A DNA stretch of 64,000 nt from Opisthorchis felineus (Eukaryota > Platyhelminthes > Trematoda > Opisthorchiida > Opisthorchiidae): the NCBI GenBank assembly GCA_004794785.1, contig SJOL01007286.1:493807-557806 (forward strand), written 5' to 3'. The notes under the pieces are model-generated. The model was not told the DNA's origin and made no database searches. It saw nothing but the letters and a program-made list of their open reading frames with translations. Every line of letters begins with the position of its first letter. Position 1 is the stretch's first letter. The position numbers and the translations under genes were made by a program. Below are positions 12,481 to 24,915 of this stretch, piece by piece.

Positions 12481-12506
12481 GTCCGAAGTTTGTGGAAACT
12501 TCGGAC
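12481..12506. repeat. Perfect 11-bp hairpin, tetraloop
   Basis: GTCCGAAGTTT (12481-12491) and AAACTTCGGAC (12496-12506) are exact reverse complements across GTGG. Eleven perfect pairs with a 4-base loop is unlikely by chance in a window this size. No family recognised. Confidence 0.75.
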
Positions 12507-13713
12507 CCAGAAAGAAGTGATAAAGCACCAAAGCCTCCTCAAAGTACCGCCACAATATTCCAGGCCCATCTGTGTCAGATAGGTAATCATTCAATAGTTG
12601 TTCAACCCAATCGCCAATTTAAGGATTCCCCGGTTGAACAGGCGCATTACCGGATGATTTAAGTAACATTCCAATGTAGTCACTCCTGCTGTCGTTTATG
12701 TTAACCTTTGGTGTAATGGTCAACATTTTTCTGCTACTAAGCTGCTCTTCACTTATCAATCAATCTGGTGAGTTCATCGCAATATAGATCCATTTGTTCG
12801 ATCGATTATTTTTACACTTTCACAGTTGGGTGACTTTTACTTAAAAATTAGCATTAATTCTTTGTATTTTGTGCGTTTCCAATTCTATTTCTAATTGCAA
12901 TTTTCTTCCCCCTAACCACAAGATGAAACCTAACTGTCCTGACAATCACTCAGATCATCGGAGTCAGCTTCGGGAGTAAATAGTGTCATAGAAGCTCCAG
13001 CTCTCGCATGCAAGAAAGAGGAAGTTCTTAAACTTCCTTGAAATGCATCTTACCGCATTTGATACCACAATGCGGATGAAATGACCCAGAGATTTTTCAT
13101 CACCAGTCAGAAAGTTTTCAGGGTGCACCTGAACTCAAGTTAACTCCAGAAATGTCGTGCTGAACAAGTAGTGGGTTGTTTATTTTTGCTGATGCCAGGC
13201 GTGATGCAGCCATACTATCAGTACAGTTATGACCAGTTCAAATTGAAGAAAAAAACGATGGGCGCAACGTTCCGGTTTGGAATAGCTTCTCAACCTGCGG
13301 AATAGTGAACTAAACCGAACTAAACCCAATGAGTACATTAAGGCCCTAAATAAAATCATGTTGTCTGTAATTACCAGAAGTAGTCAGAAGGTGAAATTTG
13401 AACCGGATAGCGAAAAATACATTTGTAAAGCTCCCAAATCACAGACAGCTTATTTATGTTTTGGATATCAGGAAACCAAAAAGTTGGCTCGAAGTCCGGA
13501 TCTCAACCTCACTGACGAACTCCGATGTGGATAAGTTTGCCAAATGCATGTAGATGCTGATGTTTATGACGTCTATGAAGTGAGTCAGTGGGTGCCCCCA
13601 AACGGACATGGGGAGACACTCTATCAGGATTTCGTCCGAATAGTTTCATAGTACGCCGATGCTCGATAAATAAGTCAAGAGACGGGAAAGTCATTGAACA
13701 CCGTTCTAGGATC

Positions 13714-13751
13714 TCTTGTCAGTGACGTGACAAGAAATGGTCCCATTTCTT
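13714..13751. repeat. Two overlapping, mutually exclusive hairpins
   Basis: TCTTGTCA (13714-13721) pairs with TGACAAGA (13728-13735). AAGAAATGG (13732-13740) pairs with CCATTTCTT (13743-13751). The two stems share AAGA at 13732-13735, so both cannot form fully at once. In a bacterium this would suggest attenuation; here no gene context supports a role. Confidence 0.6.
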
Positions 13752-14582
13752 ATCAAGCTTGTTTTTTTATTTTTTTCCCTGTATTATTTCTACATACAAT
13801 TCATTTTTATTCAAGTAACCCATGATGTTTTCTGACCATATTCGTCACTAACTGTTTGAAAATCATGACATTTAGTCAACCATTTGGGAAGATGATGCAA
13901 AAATTAAATGATCTCTTTATTTTTTCGCGAGTTGTATGGGCGTAATTAGGCATCCCGTCCATTTGCGCCCCAAGGTTTTCTGAAAAGAAAAGTGAATGAC
14001 AACTTGGTATGCATCGAGTTACTCCATTGTTCAGCCTCATTAGACTCATTACTTAGTGCAGCTCAATTATAGTTGAATCAGAATAGATGCTACTGCATAA
14101 GTGAATTGGACATAACTAAGAAACAACCATAATCAACCAAGAACGATAGTTCGAAATCATGGGACAGTGTAGCAGCTATTTAAATGACTCTAAGTTGACT
14201 TGAAAATCAGCCTATTATGTCTAAAATTCATTTCTAAATGTGTCTGACATAGCAGTAGACAAAGTTTAGTTAGTTTATTTGACAAGTTATGAAACTCTTT
14301 TTGGTGGCAACTAAATCTGGGTAGAGTTGAAAATGGCTGATGGAGAAACTTCTTATTGGTCTAATTTCAAGAAATGTCAATCAAGTGGGTACTTTTCAGT
14401 TACCTGCGTGCAATTTTGTTATGTAATTCTTCTGTCATCCAACACTTTGGTACTCATACAGTCAGAAAATATACTGTTTAACTGTCCCTTCAATTAAACA
14501 TGCCGAAAATACCATGCAGTTTCGTACGGAATCTACAAAAAAGCAAAATCAAGCAAATTGACTGTCTGTTATATAGAAGTAT

Positions 14583-14940
14583 AGTTGCTGAGAGCTCTCC
14601 GACAGCCCACAACCGATTTCACCCCTATTGTGGCTAATCAGGTGGCGCAGGCCCGAGTTTTCGCCAACCTTATGTTCTACTTGAACCTAAACCGGTCGTG
14701 GGCTGTCGAAGAATTTTCAGCAACCTTATGAGTAGTGCATTACGTATATACATGTATCGCGATATTTTGATTATCTTTGCAACTGAAACATGAGGCGGCC
14801 TGGTGCAGCACATTCAGTTGCCTGGGAGCATCACAAACGAGAGATTCAGCTGGGTTCCAGGTGAGTCTCTCGCAAAACCAAATTTGTTTGCAAATGAATG
14901 GCATTTCACACTCATGTTTATTTGGTTTTGACAGGTTACT
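14583..14940 (+). repeat. R1 repeat, head-to-head composite copy
   Basis: The left part (14595-14690) is R1 in minus orientation, with the hammerhead-like core damaged (complement of CTGATTA at 14635-14641). The right part (14690-14940) is R1 in plus orientation: GGTCGTGGGCTGTCG, then CAACTGAAACATGAGGCGGC, then the palindromic block GAGATTCAGCTGGGTTCCAG and GTGAGTCTC. The same composite with very similar sequence occurs at 31735-31990, including the inner TATATACATGTATCGCG, so the arrangement was copied as a unit and is relatively young. No reading frame is conserved. It is most likely a non-autonomous retroelement or MITE-like repeat. Confidence 0.75.
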
Positions 14941-17875
14941 CAACTAAATCCAGCTGAAACTGTCGTCTGATGTATTCAAACACAGCCACATTCCCAATGA
15001 GACAAAATGCGACCATTTTCCCGCTGCTGTAACCCTTGTTGCCCAATAACAATGCGTCAGCAGCAGTCACCCTCGAACAAAAAGTCAAACAAAGCAATCA
15101 GATCTACCCGGAAACAAGACACGAAATTATATACATCGTCCATCCTACTACTACTTCTGTGGGCTTTATCGAAAGATTTGCCTTGTAACTTCTGGGCTAT
15201 TCTTTTATTCATTAAGTTTTGCCACGAACCTGACAGTTCTTCTGGTATTTGTCCACATACATAATACATGACGGGGAGAAAATTGGGTTGGATACATTGG
15301 TTTATCACATGATTTATATGCGACAACCTATTAACTTTGGCTTAAAGGACATATGCAAGCTTACAGTGGGCGAACTGGACAACGTGGGACCAATGTGTAA
15401 ACAAGTGAGATGAGCGCACCCTTGAAGTTATTATTGCTACACTTAAATACCAGTCTTTTAATCACGTTTGCTCTTAAAACATTTCGCATTCTCCATAACA
15501 GCCGTCTTCGCATTTAACGGCTGTCATATGCGCTGACATAGTTTCCACCCAACAACACTATGAACATTAGTCGGTTTAGCCATGGGGCTTTATCTATTCA
15601 AACACAACGTCATTCAAGCCGTGGCTTCCAAAAAACTCCCAAATACCTTGATCCTATAGGCACTATGTGGAATGACCTCAGATCTTTCAATAGTACGCAC
15701 GAGAAGCGCCCATTTCAATGTTAGACCCCGACGTTCACACGCACTGACGGCTGGCCAACTCTCAGGTGTTCAAGTGCCATCAATAATGAATGACACTTAG
15801 GGGACGCAACAAGCACAGCTTATTCGCTTTCTCGTTGTACCCTCATTTGCTGCTGGCCAATACAATTGTCATCCTAACCAGTCAGTCAATAATTCAGTCA
15901 GTGTGCTGCATAAGATCAGATTGACCGGCAGAGCATTTAGTGTGACCAATCACAGTCTTGTTACTGTGTAGGGATGGAGGTTGCACCACCTGGTACAAAC
16001 AGCATGGTCAGGAAGCCATTTTCCAGCCCACACAGAGGCGAAGGTTTTATGGCGGAAAAGTACGTGGAAGATTCTCCGGATGAATAAAACGCTAGTAAAA
16101 CGGGAATTTGGTGGGTATTTTTCTCAATTACCAGAAAAAGAAGAGTTTTCAGATGAAGAAGTAATTTCCAGCCAACTGAAATTAGGATTGTGGACAAGGG
16201 GTTGCTCTGGAGCGAAAATCTGCTGCGATTTTATTATGCTTGTATGAATGTCAATACATACATTTAGTCATTTACGCGGTTTAGAGAGGCCACAGTTTTC
16301 CCTAAAGTTGATTACGTCGAAAGCCATTTCATTGTTAAAGCTATATGTCGATGTGCACGGCGACTCAGTGAGTACAGGCCTCCGCCTACTGTACCATTGT
16401 TTATCCTGTTTTTACCTGAAAATGTTCCAGCTATGGGAATTTTCATCCTCATTATCGGTGACGGTCATTGTAGAACTGATCGAATAAACCTTGAGCTCGT
16501 TATTAGGGTCACAGTCATGCGGAATGAAGATAGCTTACTCCAGAAAACTTGAGTGAAACTCTGTCACTGAAGTTTCAAAGCGAAATTTAATCCTAAAAAG
16601 GTGTCGCTGTAAATTTCACTCCTACTGATGTGAACAGGTGCATTGAATAGGTGAATATGATGTTCGTTAAACTTCGATTGCGAGACCACGGCCGAGATAT
16701 TGGATATCCTAGGAGCAAACCTTGGTTGTTATCCCAGCCTAATAAGACGGCGATTTACTGGATAATTCCCACCGACAATATTTACTAACGCCACAGCTAG
16801 TGACGCTGTACCTTCCAGCTAATCTCAACCTTCACCCAAATTATCCTCCGCTTGTGCGTAAAAGTTTTGGGAATGTCGGCCTCAGTGTATGGAATTTAGC
16901 CAGCAAAACCAAAACTAAAAGGTACCAAACATTTCAGGGACGCTAGAAGCGATTCAGGGATCTCAATGAGACCTGTTTCGCTATCTCAGTATCTATACTG
17001 TGAGATTTGCTCGAAGTCATTTATGGGTATTGGTGGAACCTCTGAAGGATACGAACAGTAATTTTACTGTTGATACCACACCTAATAATTGTTGGTGGTG
17101 TAAGGAAATTTGAGACTTTACAGGAGAGTTCGTCCTTTTAAGTGAAGCCAATCTATGATGAAAAGCAGAGAAGCACGGTAAGTAAAACATGGGTTGGAGC
17201 TAATTGACTGAAGTAGGTACGATTCAAGGATAAATATCGCGAACAGGATGTGGACGTGTCCGCCAACAAATATGAAATTACCTATCGAAGTGCATGACCG
17301 ACAGCGATGTAGTTTTGGTTTAAAGCCACTAGAATGGCCAGCATCCAAATAGGATTTGTCGGTCAGTGGTGGTCAAGCAACTGGGTGGCTGCGCGTAGTT
17401 GGGGGGACACAGATGGTTCCCACTGAGCCAATAGTGGCACTACATGCAAGTCTTTGACGCCATCGTAGACCTCTGGAAATGAGATTGGCGGGCGAATGCA
17501 CAGAGGCTTAATTCAAGCTATCAGCTCACCTAACAATGAGCCCCGCCATAAGTGGCCTGTTTATCATCAAGGTACCGGCGTTGTCCGTCAAACCCCTCAA
17601 TATTCAGCGCGATACCACACCCTTCCAAGCATTCTACGATAGAAATAGTGCCTAGAGTCTCTAGTAACAAACTATCAAGATGGTAATGGGTAAGCTGACA
17701 GTTTTTCATTGGCGATATGGTCGGTAAGGTTGTCATCCTCAGGATAACAATGTCGGGGAGGTGGTAATTAAAAAATGGAACAAACCCATTCCATTTCTAG
17801 GCGGTTACGTTTAGCAGGTAGACCGCTCAGTACGTTTATGACCCACAAGGCCGACCCTACTAAGCAATTGCTTCT
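14941..17875. other. Anonymous sequence
   Basis: No gene recognised. It contains an 8-bp hairpin, ACAGCCGT (15498-15505) with ACGGCTGT (15517-15524). The frame at 15981-16247 looks protein-like only in a short acidic stretch and is not assigned. Confidence 0.4.
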
Positions 17876-17879
17876 GCAA

Positions 17880-19350
17880 GTTACCCAAGCTCAGATGGTC
17901 AAGGATGTATTGGACAGATTGAGCTCTTTTAGAACAGCTTAGTTGTTCTGAAAAGTGCGAGGAGTTGCATTTCAAAGGTTCTCATGCATTTTTGCATAGC
18001 TGTTCTTCAGGCCGTCCTGTCAAAACAAGGTTTCTCCACAATCTAAAGTTGAGGTTGAAGTTCTTTTAAACCCACCTAAAGGTTGTCTAGGCATTGAAAC
18101 TTTAGGCATCCCTGATTTCGAAACCTATTCTTCGGCTGGCGGTAGACAGGTTGCTTCGGAATACGAGTTCCGGCCATTCCTTCCAGGTGATCCAACCAGT
18201 GGAGCTATTTTCACATCAGACTGTGGGAAACTCCAGTGGTGTCTGCCCTTCGAAGAACGTCGATGTTTAGGAGACGGTCTTTCCACTTATTTGGAAGGAT
18301 TTTAAGCAGATGGTTCAAGTGAAATCGGTCAAGAACTCGAACTTGTCGCCTGTAGAGCAGACAGAATGATAGCCCAACAAATTGTAATCCTGTTGTCTAC
18401 GCGCAAGTGGTGATTGCTCTAGAAGCCTTTCTCAAGGCGATAAACTACCGCGCTGGCATTTTCAAATCGTGGTTGTATTTCATCATTAAGTGTGGGGTCT
18501 GTGGATAGTGCGCTGTCAAGAGAGCAGAAAACTATGAAGTATGCTATATCACAGCCATCCGGCTGAACACGCGATGTTTTTTGTCAAACCTCCAACGCAG
18601 ACTGAAGAAAGTCAAGCAATTTAGAAATGCTTACATTTAAGACAAATTGGCATACCGCTGAACAGGCCGTATTCTGCCTGTGCACTTCTGCTTCGTGGTG
18701 CGAAAATCAGGCACAGCTGTCGACATCCACAGATTTGGAACGCGGGACTGGAGCGGCACTGTTTCTGGTAGGAAATGGCTCGCACTGGGTAAATAAATGT
18801 CCAAACGGTATCGAACTTTTACACCATCTTTGCAGTGACGAAATGTCCCTAGGTATATGGCCGTCAGATCAAGTCTGATTGGGAATCGTGTAAGAACAGT
18901 CCTGCCTTACTTCAAATCGATCAGCAAATCGTTGGAGGCAGTTTCAAAGTTCCGCCGCCCGGCTTTCATACCAGTGTGAAAGGTTTGGATAGGGTTGACA
19001 AAATTGTCTGAATAGCCAAAATTTCGCATGTCAGTTCATAGCGCTTCTCTGCTGACTAAGGATTTGGTGATATCCGCAAACAGGCCATAGAACGGCTGAT
19101 TCCGTTCAGTTAGTTTCGTGTCTTGCAGTAAGAATCAAGTCAAAAATACTTCCACCGCCTCGAACTCCACACTGTTCTTCCGGGACTTTTTCCTCCAGGA
19201 AGCTAGCGACCTGTCGGAGATACGCACCAAAACCTTGCCCACTGTATATCGAGAGCTGATTCTGTGATAGTTCTTCGTCTTGTGTTGGTAGGCTCCCGAA
19301 CCCTTCTTGCTCCTGCACGAGCATGCATTTGAACGGGAGCGGGGGCTTGC
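17880..19350 (-). pseudogene. Degenerate non-LTR retrotransposon RT remnant
   Basis: Reading the minus strand from about 19330 down and allowing frame changes gives RT landmarks in order. These are YHRISSRYTVGKVLVRI (families have NHRGISLL..AGK), LASFLEEKVPEEQCGVR (RT motif 'LPE.QCGFR' type), and an RFEVRQDC block (families have 'F.V..GVKQGC'). Then come DPTLNDEIQPRFENASAVV, RVLDRFHLNHLLKILPNKW, KDRLLNIDVLRRAD and GTRIPKQPVY, ending with LKELQPQL and a DR motif near 17930. The catalytic YADD region is too decayed to point to. Many stops and shifts mean it is dead. The endonuclease is absent, consistent with 5' truncation. It is a different family from the 57-kb LINE and probably the same family as the 10-kb remnant. 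Based on motif order from memory of the family style. Confidence 0.65.
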
Positions 19351-19469
19351 CAGGCGTGACACTCAGCAGCGAAATCAAGCAATCGACACATCGACACTGA
19401 CCCAGTCTATCAGCCATCACAAACAAGCGAATTACGAAGTTACCAGACACTGAGCCACGTAGGGAGTTA

Positions 19470-19910
19470 AAAATCCTCCAAAAACTAACGGACCAACTGG
19501 GTCAGAGGAGGAAAATTACTAAAAACAGAAGGTTATCCAGTCAGTTACTCCAGTGGAATAAAAGCAGACCGTAAAGCAAGAAGAACAAGAGTCGGCCACG
19601 AAGGAGGAACAGAAACGCCGACGCAAGACAATGAGACCACAATGTTACTAAGATTCCAAGTTGACTAATCAAATTGCGCAAAACCACCTCTTGACCGACT
19701 AATCACGTTAAATTTATTAGATAATGCGTTTAAATTATATAGGCAAACTTGAAAGAGGAGGAATTTACCTACCCAGTTGCGCGCTAACGATATCTCCTCG
19801 ATAGGTGACGAAACCCTTACAATCCGACTGTCAAGACTGGCGAAGAGGCCAACAACCAAGCAGCTACCCTTATTATGTAACATCGCTGGGAAAACATCTA
19901 TCCACAAACC
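19470..19910 (+). repeat. R2 repeat copy
   Basis: About 440 bases align with 23935-24345. Shared blocks include GAGACCACAA, CAATCAAATTGCGC, a run of ACC/GACC..CCAATC or CTAATC motifs, AATTTACC, then GACGAAACCCTTACAATCC and GGCGAAGAGGCCAACAACCA. A degenerate CTAACGA (19784-19790) precedes GAAA (19810-19813) at hammerhead-like spacing. No long conserved reading frame. It is likely an LTR-like or non-autonomous repeat; class unknown. Confidence 0.65.
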
Positions 19911-22900
19911 AGAATTTTGTTCGTTCCGCTAATCTCGGAGTTTAGATTCAGATTTTCGTGACCTCTGTTTAATGTACAGGTAGAGAAGGATATTCTAGAA
20001 AGCGGCTATAAAGCAACTACCGCGGAGCCTATCGTTCCATAACTGCCATACTCGAAATAATGCGGCCATAACATTTACATTTATTTCTAAAAGAGGTTAC
20101 TCTAGGATGGAAAAATTCTTCCTTATCGCTGTTAGCGGTAACATTAAAATCAACACTGATGTACTGTCGCAAGCAACTTGAGTTGACCCGTGGAATATGG
20201 TCGCTATAGAATATTGGCGACTGTATTTGGTATAACGTGAATTTTGTCACACAAGCTAGTTTAGTGTCTTATTTTGGATGCCGTCTATCTTAGGAGGATT
20301 GTATAGTGAAGTTAAACTCATCAACGTATTTCCAAGGTCTGTTCATCTGTATTATGGTTACTATTGTGGTACATTCTAATATGGCAATCTGTGAGAGAGT
20401 ACCTCTGTTTTGTAAGGACTGGATGTGCAACCAGCTCCTAAGAGGATGGTTTCCAGAGGCGTGAGCGAAAGATTTTTTACCGCACAGCTGAGGGGCCATC
20501 ATCCATATGTGCGTAACTTTCAACCTGTTTACTCACTCGAACGACAGGCGATTTGACTCGGAGTGCGGTCAACCCATTCACAACAGTCAGCCAACCACAT
20601 TTTGAAGCGTGAACCCTTACTTGGCAATGAATTTATTGACTTTTTGTAACCAGCTTATGATGGTAGAAAGCAGCTCGTGCTCCGTCGTTTGACGAGCTCC
20701 TACTCCGTAAGGGGAAAACCACAGTTTCTCAGACACCCGCATTCACACAACAGCACACTAAATGACTCACCACCATGCCACCTGTTTTCAGCCTTCTGAG
20801 AACTTGATAAACATCATCGCATGCACCGAAAGCTCTTATGCGCTGTTCAGAAGATTCACTGCAGAGCTGTCATTGAAGTTCACCGTTTATGTATGTTTGG
20901 TGGGTCTGCGATGATTCTGACAAGATGAGCGTTCACGCAAATCCGCACCGGTATGTTGCGTGCTTTTTGTCTATTATGTATGGGCCTTTTGAAAACCCAA
21001 GTCTGAGCAATGCAAAATGGATATATGACCTAGTGCTATGGAGATTACTTCAATGGGCTCTTCCACATTATGCAGTATTCAGTGTGCACACATTATTCAT
21101 TTAGTGCGAACCTGCTTCCCTCCCTTCCCCCATTAGCGTTACCACGAACGTGTGAAACAACCGGTTTCCGCTCAGAAGCTTCTACGGATAAACCCAGGAG
21201 GCAGGCAAGATGTCGAGTTTGTAACGAAAAACGGAGCCGGTCCCTCTAGTACATATTATGCTTCCGAGTATTTGAATGTACCGCAGAGAAGACTGTTGTT
21301 CTCTGCCTAAGTCATAATTTAATAACCCACGGGAATCCAAATCATTCAAAGTTTCTTCTTTTTCTTTGGTTTATCTGCTCCGATTCGTCAGCGAATTCTT
21401 GAAAAAATAGTCGACAGAACGGTACTGTCCAGTGCTCATTTTCGGTCAAGGCTAGCACAGTTCCCGTTATTTTACAACACCTGCTACAAGGAAAGGGTTG
21501 CTTCCGGAATTTGGCCCCGGAGTGGGCGCTGAAGGTGTGGCAGGGCATAACAAGTTCACATCTCTTTCTTGGATCAATTAAACTTTATTCATAGAAAGCT
21601 TTCGCTGGGCAAATTTTCACCGGTTCCGAACTGGCAATTCAGGTTTGTTCAGCCTAGTCTATTGGATTAATTATGATAAGATATCTTCACACGGGGGGCA
21701 CAGGGCTCAAGTCTCCGTACTCGGGTTCAGTGTCTACATTCTAACATGTGGACTGACAGGTAATTGGAGAGAAGAGATTTTACATTACAGTAGTGCGGAC
21801 GCAAGACCAAATGAAAACAGCAAAATACAGGTTTCCACTGCTTTGGTTCCGACTTAACCTGCAACCTCATTTTATAAGGCATTCGCTTTTAAAATATTTT
21901 CCCCGTCACTCGTGTTTGAGCAATCCTACTGGTTTGTCACCATTATTCCGAAGCTGAGAGCCAGGCCCGATTTTCCCCTTAACGAGCTTCCACTAACGTT
22001 TCGGGCCACTTTATCATACTGGGACACACTCACCTCCACAATCCGGCAGGCGTAGGTCGAACTCACTTTGATTTCAAAGCACTCTGCTTGGCTGGCAACA
22101 TCTAGCTGGTGTACAACTTACTCCAGTAAACCCTTTTGCACTCATTCATTACAAGCGTATAGTTTCAAACCATCTGTCTACTAATTTGAAATGTGAACAT
22201 AGATTAAATGTTCACTAGTGAGTCTACCGTATATTTCTCACGAGCTTGAGAGTAGCACCAAAGCTCCGAGAAAGGCTGACTCCCCAACCAACAAACTTGT
22301 GAACACGACATAGATTTACACTTAAAACTGTCACGACCTAATGTGCACACCGCCGAATTCCAGCACATTAAGGGCAATCGCTACTGATGCATGTTTTGGC
22401 ACAGTGACTGTTCACAAGATGTGTTTTCCTGTTACCTTGACAACTTAATAGTAACTGTCAAACAAAGCCGTATCCAAGCTCGGTGAACCATGGGCGGAAA
22501 GGTGATATTGGTGCAATTTACACCCAATGTAAAATCAAACCGTCGATAACCAGCGCTGGGACCCGAGAGCCATTCCCACTACATCTAACAAGAATCCTCC
22601 CACCTCCGCGATATAAAGGAATATCGGTTCGCGGATGGTGTAGTTAACCTGCTGAGAAATCATTCAGAACTCAGGCTGAGGTAGACCCATCTCGAGAGAC
22701 CGGCTTGAATTCCGGAATTCCCAGCGAAGAAATCGAACTTCCTCCGTCGTTGCAGCTTTTTCACGGGCGCTTATTAACAACAACAGATTTGTGAGGTGAA
22801 TTCGTATCCTGAGGCTAGGACTGAGTGATTCTGTTGTGCTGAGGTGAAATGTACAGCCACCGAATCACGCACTGACTGCTGGTATCCTACAACCTATTGT

Positions 22901-23215
22901 CAAGCAAGTCAAGTCATATGAAAAGGACGGGTCTTGGCCTTTAATTGTCCATTGGGTGGGCATGTCCTGCTCTTGGAAACCTTAAAGATCCTCACTTAGA
23001 GATGGTGAGTTCAGTGTTTCCAGAATTAGTTAAAAGACCGAATCACATGCCACTTATGATAGACTCAGACTCACCCACCAACATGATTCACCGCAGAGAA
23101 AACGCGCTCTACATTTGATCGTATAAAAGCCAAGTTAGAGTGGATGAGGGCGGATTTTATTATGCTATATTCATTTATATAAGACAGCCGCACATTGATT
23201 GAATTCAGCTATATG
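19911..23215. other. Anonymous sequence
   Basis: No gene recognised over about 3.3 kb. Only minor hairpins are seen, such as AGCTCGT 20672-20678 with ACGAGCT 20692-20698, and GCAGAGAA 21283-21290 with TTCTCTGC 21299-21306. Confidence 0.45.
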
Positions 23216-23217
23216 TT

Positions 23218-23252
23218 ATGCACTGGTCTGTTAAAATAACAATCCAGTGCAT
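23218..23252. repeat. 35-base hairpin
   Basis: ATGCACTGG (23218-23226) pairs with CCAGTGCAT (23244-23252). Inside it TGTTA pairs with TAACA around an AAA loop, with a 2x2 internal mismatch. Unassigned. Confidence 0.6.
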
Positions 23253-23934
23253 ACTAGTATGGCATCGCGCTTAAATCTCCAAAAAGATCTGGACCGCGAC
23301 AACACTTGGAGTCTCGATATGATGACCCAGGAGAGCACCGTTCGTCAAACGAATCTGCAGCATCCCCGCAAACACAGCCCATTTCAAAAAGAGATCACTG
23401 CTCAGCAGAACAGGACTCAGTGAGCTGCATGTATAAAAACCCTGCGGTAAATAGTTGCACCACCTTAAGTCCATTAAGACAAGCCTTCTACCAATAGATG
23501 CTTTACGATGCATCTTCTGAGAACAACACTCCGCCCTACAAACATGACGGCCGATGCAACTGGAACATGGAAATCTGCCTCTAACTTCATACGTGTGACT
23601 AGCGAAAACAAAAAAGGAACTAATAAAGACTCTGAGGGGTCAAAGTATTCATATTTCAAATTCATACCGTAATATAATAACTCTTTAGGAAAGAGTCTTA
23701 GAATACATGAACATAAGCTTGCCAGTAGAAGGCATGACCCAATTTCACCTGTTTCAATCCACGAAGACAAACAAAGATATCAGTTCAATCAGAACAGAGC
23801 AAGAAGGGGGCCAGAGTTTGCCAAGGCGTGGTAGTGCACACAAAAATCTATCAATAAACACACCGACATCGGCCGTTACGAGCTGTTTCACAATCACGGG
23901 ATTTTGAACCACATGGGAAATCAAACAACCTCTC

Positions 23935-24345
23935 GACAAATAGCGGACCAATGGGATCAAAGAATGAAACCTATTAAAAGAGAGGCTACTGAATCAACCA
24001 ATCAAGTGAACAGATCCAGACCTCAAAGCAAGAAGGAAACGACCCAATCACAACGGAAGAACTGAACTTGCGAATTAAACGCGCCAACATACTAACCAAG
24101 TACAAGGGAGTGAGACCACAAAGCAACTCAGATTCCCATGTAACCAATCAAATTGCGCGAAGACAACCGCAGGACCAACCAATCGCTTTAGAGCTACCAG
24201 ATGCTGTTTAGAAACTATAAGCACAGACAGAAGATGAGAAATTTACCCACTCAACCCCACGCTGATGATGTCAACTTGATTGGCGATGAAACTTTTGTAA
24301 TCCAACTGTCAAGCTCGGCGAACAGACCGACAACCAGTCTGAGAT
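23935..24345 (+). repeat. R2 repeat copy
   Basis: Aligns with 19470-19910. It contains CTGATGA at 24264-24270 and GAAAC at 24290-24294 (in GGCGATGAAAC), then AATCCAACTGTCAAG and a GGCGAACAGACC block also found near 62670. The stem between the two boxes is poor in this copy. The copy lies just upstream of the assembly gap. Confidence 0.65.
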
Positions 24346-24443
24346 GAGGTCTACAATAACGTTTCTCGTCAGTAGCGACCTAGCAGTTGTTTTCACGAAG
24401 TGACGTCATCCTCAGGCAGAAGAGAGATTAATGATTGTTTCTC

Positions 24444-24566
24444 GGGGGGGGNNNNNNNNNNNNNNNNNNNNNNNNNNNNNNNNNNNNNNNNNNNNNNNNN
24501 NNNNNNNNNNNNNNNNNNNNNNNNNNNNNNNNNNNNNNNNNNNNNNNNNNNNNNNNNNNNNNGGGG
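24444..24566. other. Assembly gap flanked by G-runs
   Basis: 111 N (24452-24562) lie between eight G (24444-24451) and four G (24563-24566). The true length is unknown. The flanks suggest a G homopolymer or G-quadruplex-forming tract that stopped sequencing. Frames reading through the N are not real genes. Confidence 0.95.
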
Positions 24567-24647
24567 TTACTATATGCTGATATCGCCTCACTCAACATAA
24601 CTCACTCCCCAGCGAAGCACACTAATTTGAAAGTTACGTTGATGTTC

Positions 24648-24915
24648 ATAGGAGATTCCACTGAATCCCTGCTGAATCTCTGGTTCATGCTTTTTTTTGT
24701 GGGATTCAACTGAGCCTCTAATTAACACCAACTTGATTTGCAACTGATTGTGTTTCGCCATTTTCGTAAAACTTGGTGTTCAGTTGGAACATGGGGTTGC
24801 TGGGAGCTGGGGGGGGGTATGCCTACCTCTTGAGTCTCGGAAAGGGTCACACGGGCCGTGGGCTGTTGAAAAGTTTTAGCAACCATATGAGTAGTTTGTT
24901 CAGTCAGTGGAAACT
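24648..24915 (+). repeat. R1 repeat, degenerate copy
   Basis: It shows the palindromic half GGAGATTCCACTGAATCC with CTGCTGAATCTCT, then GATTCAACTGAGCCTC, then GGGCCGTGGGCTGTTGAAAAG and AGCAACCATATGAGTAG. The hammerhead boxes are largely lost. It contains a nine-G run (24809-24817) where other copies read GGGGACTGCG-like sequence. Confidence 0.6.

Larger units (their letters stand above)
11761..14590. other. Anonymous sequence with hairpins
   Basis: No gene recognised. It contains two notable fold-backs (12481-12506 and 13714-13751), listed separately. Confidence 0.45.

Noticed and set aside
24400..24713. Frames reading through the N gap
   Set aside because: The residues are undefined, so these are not genes.
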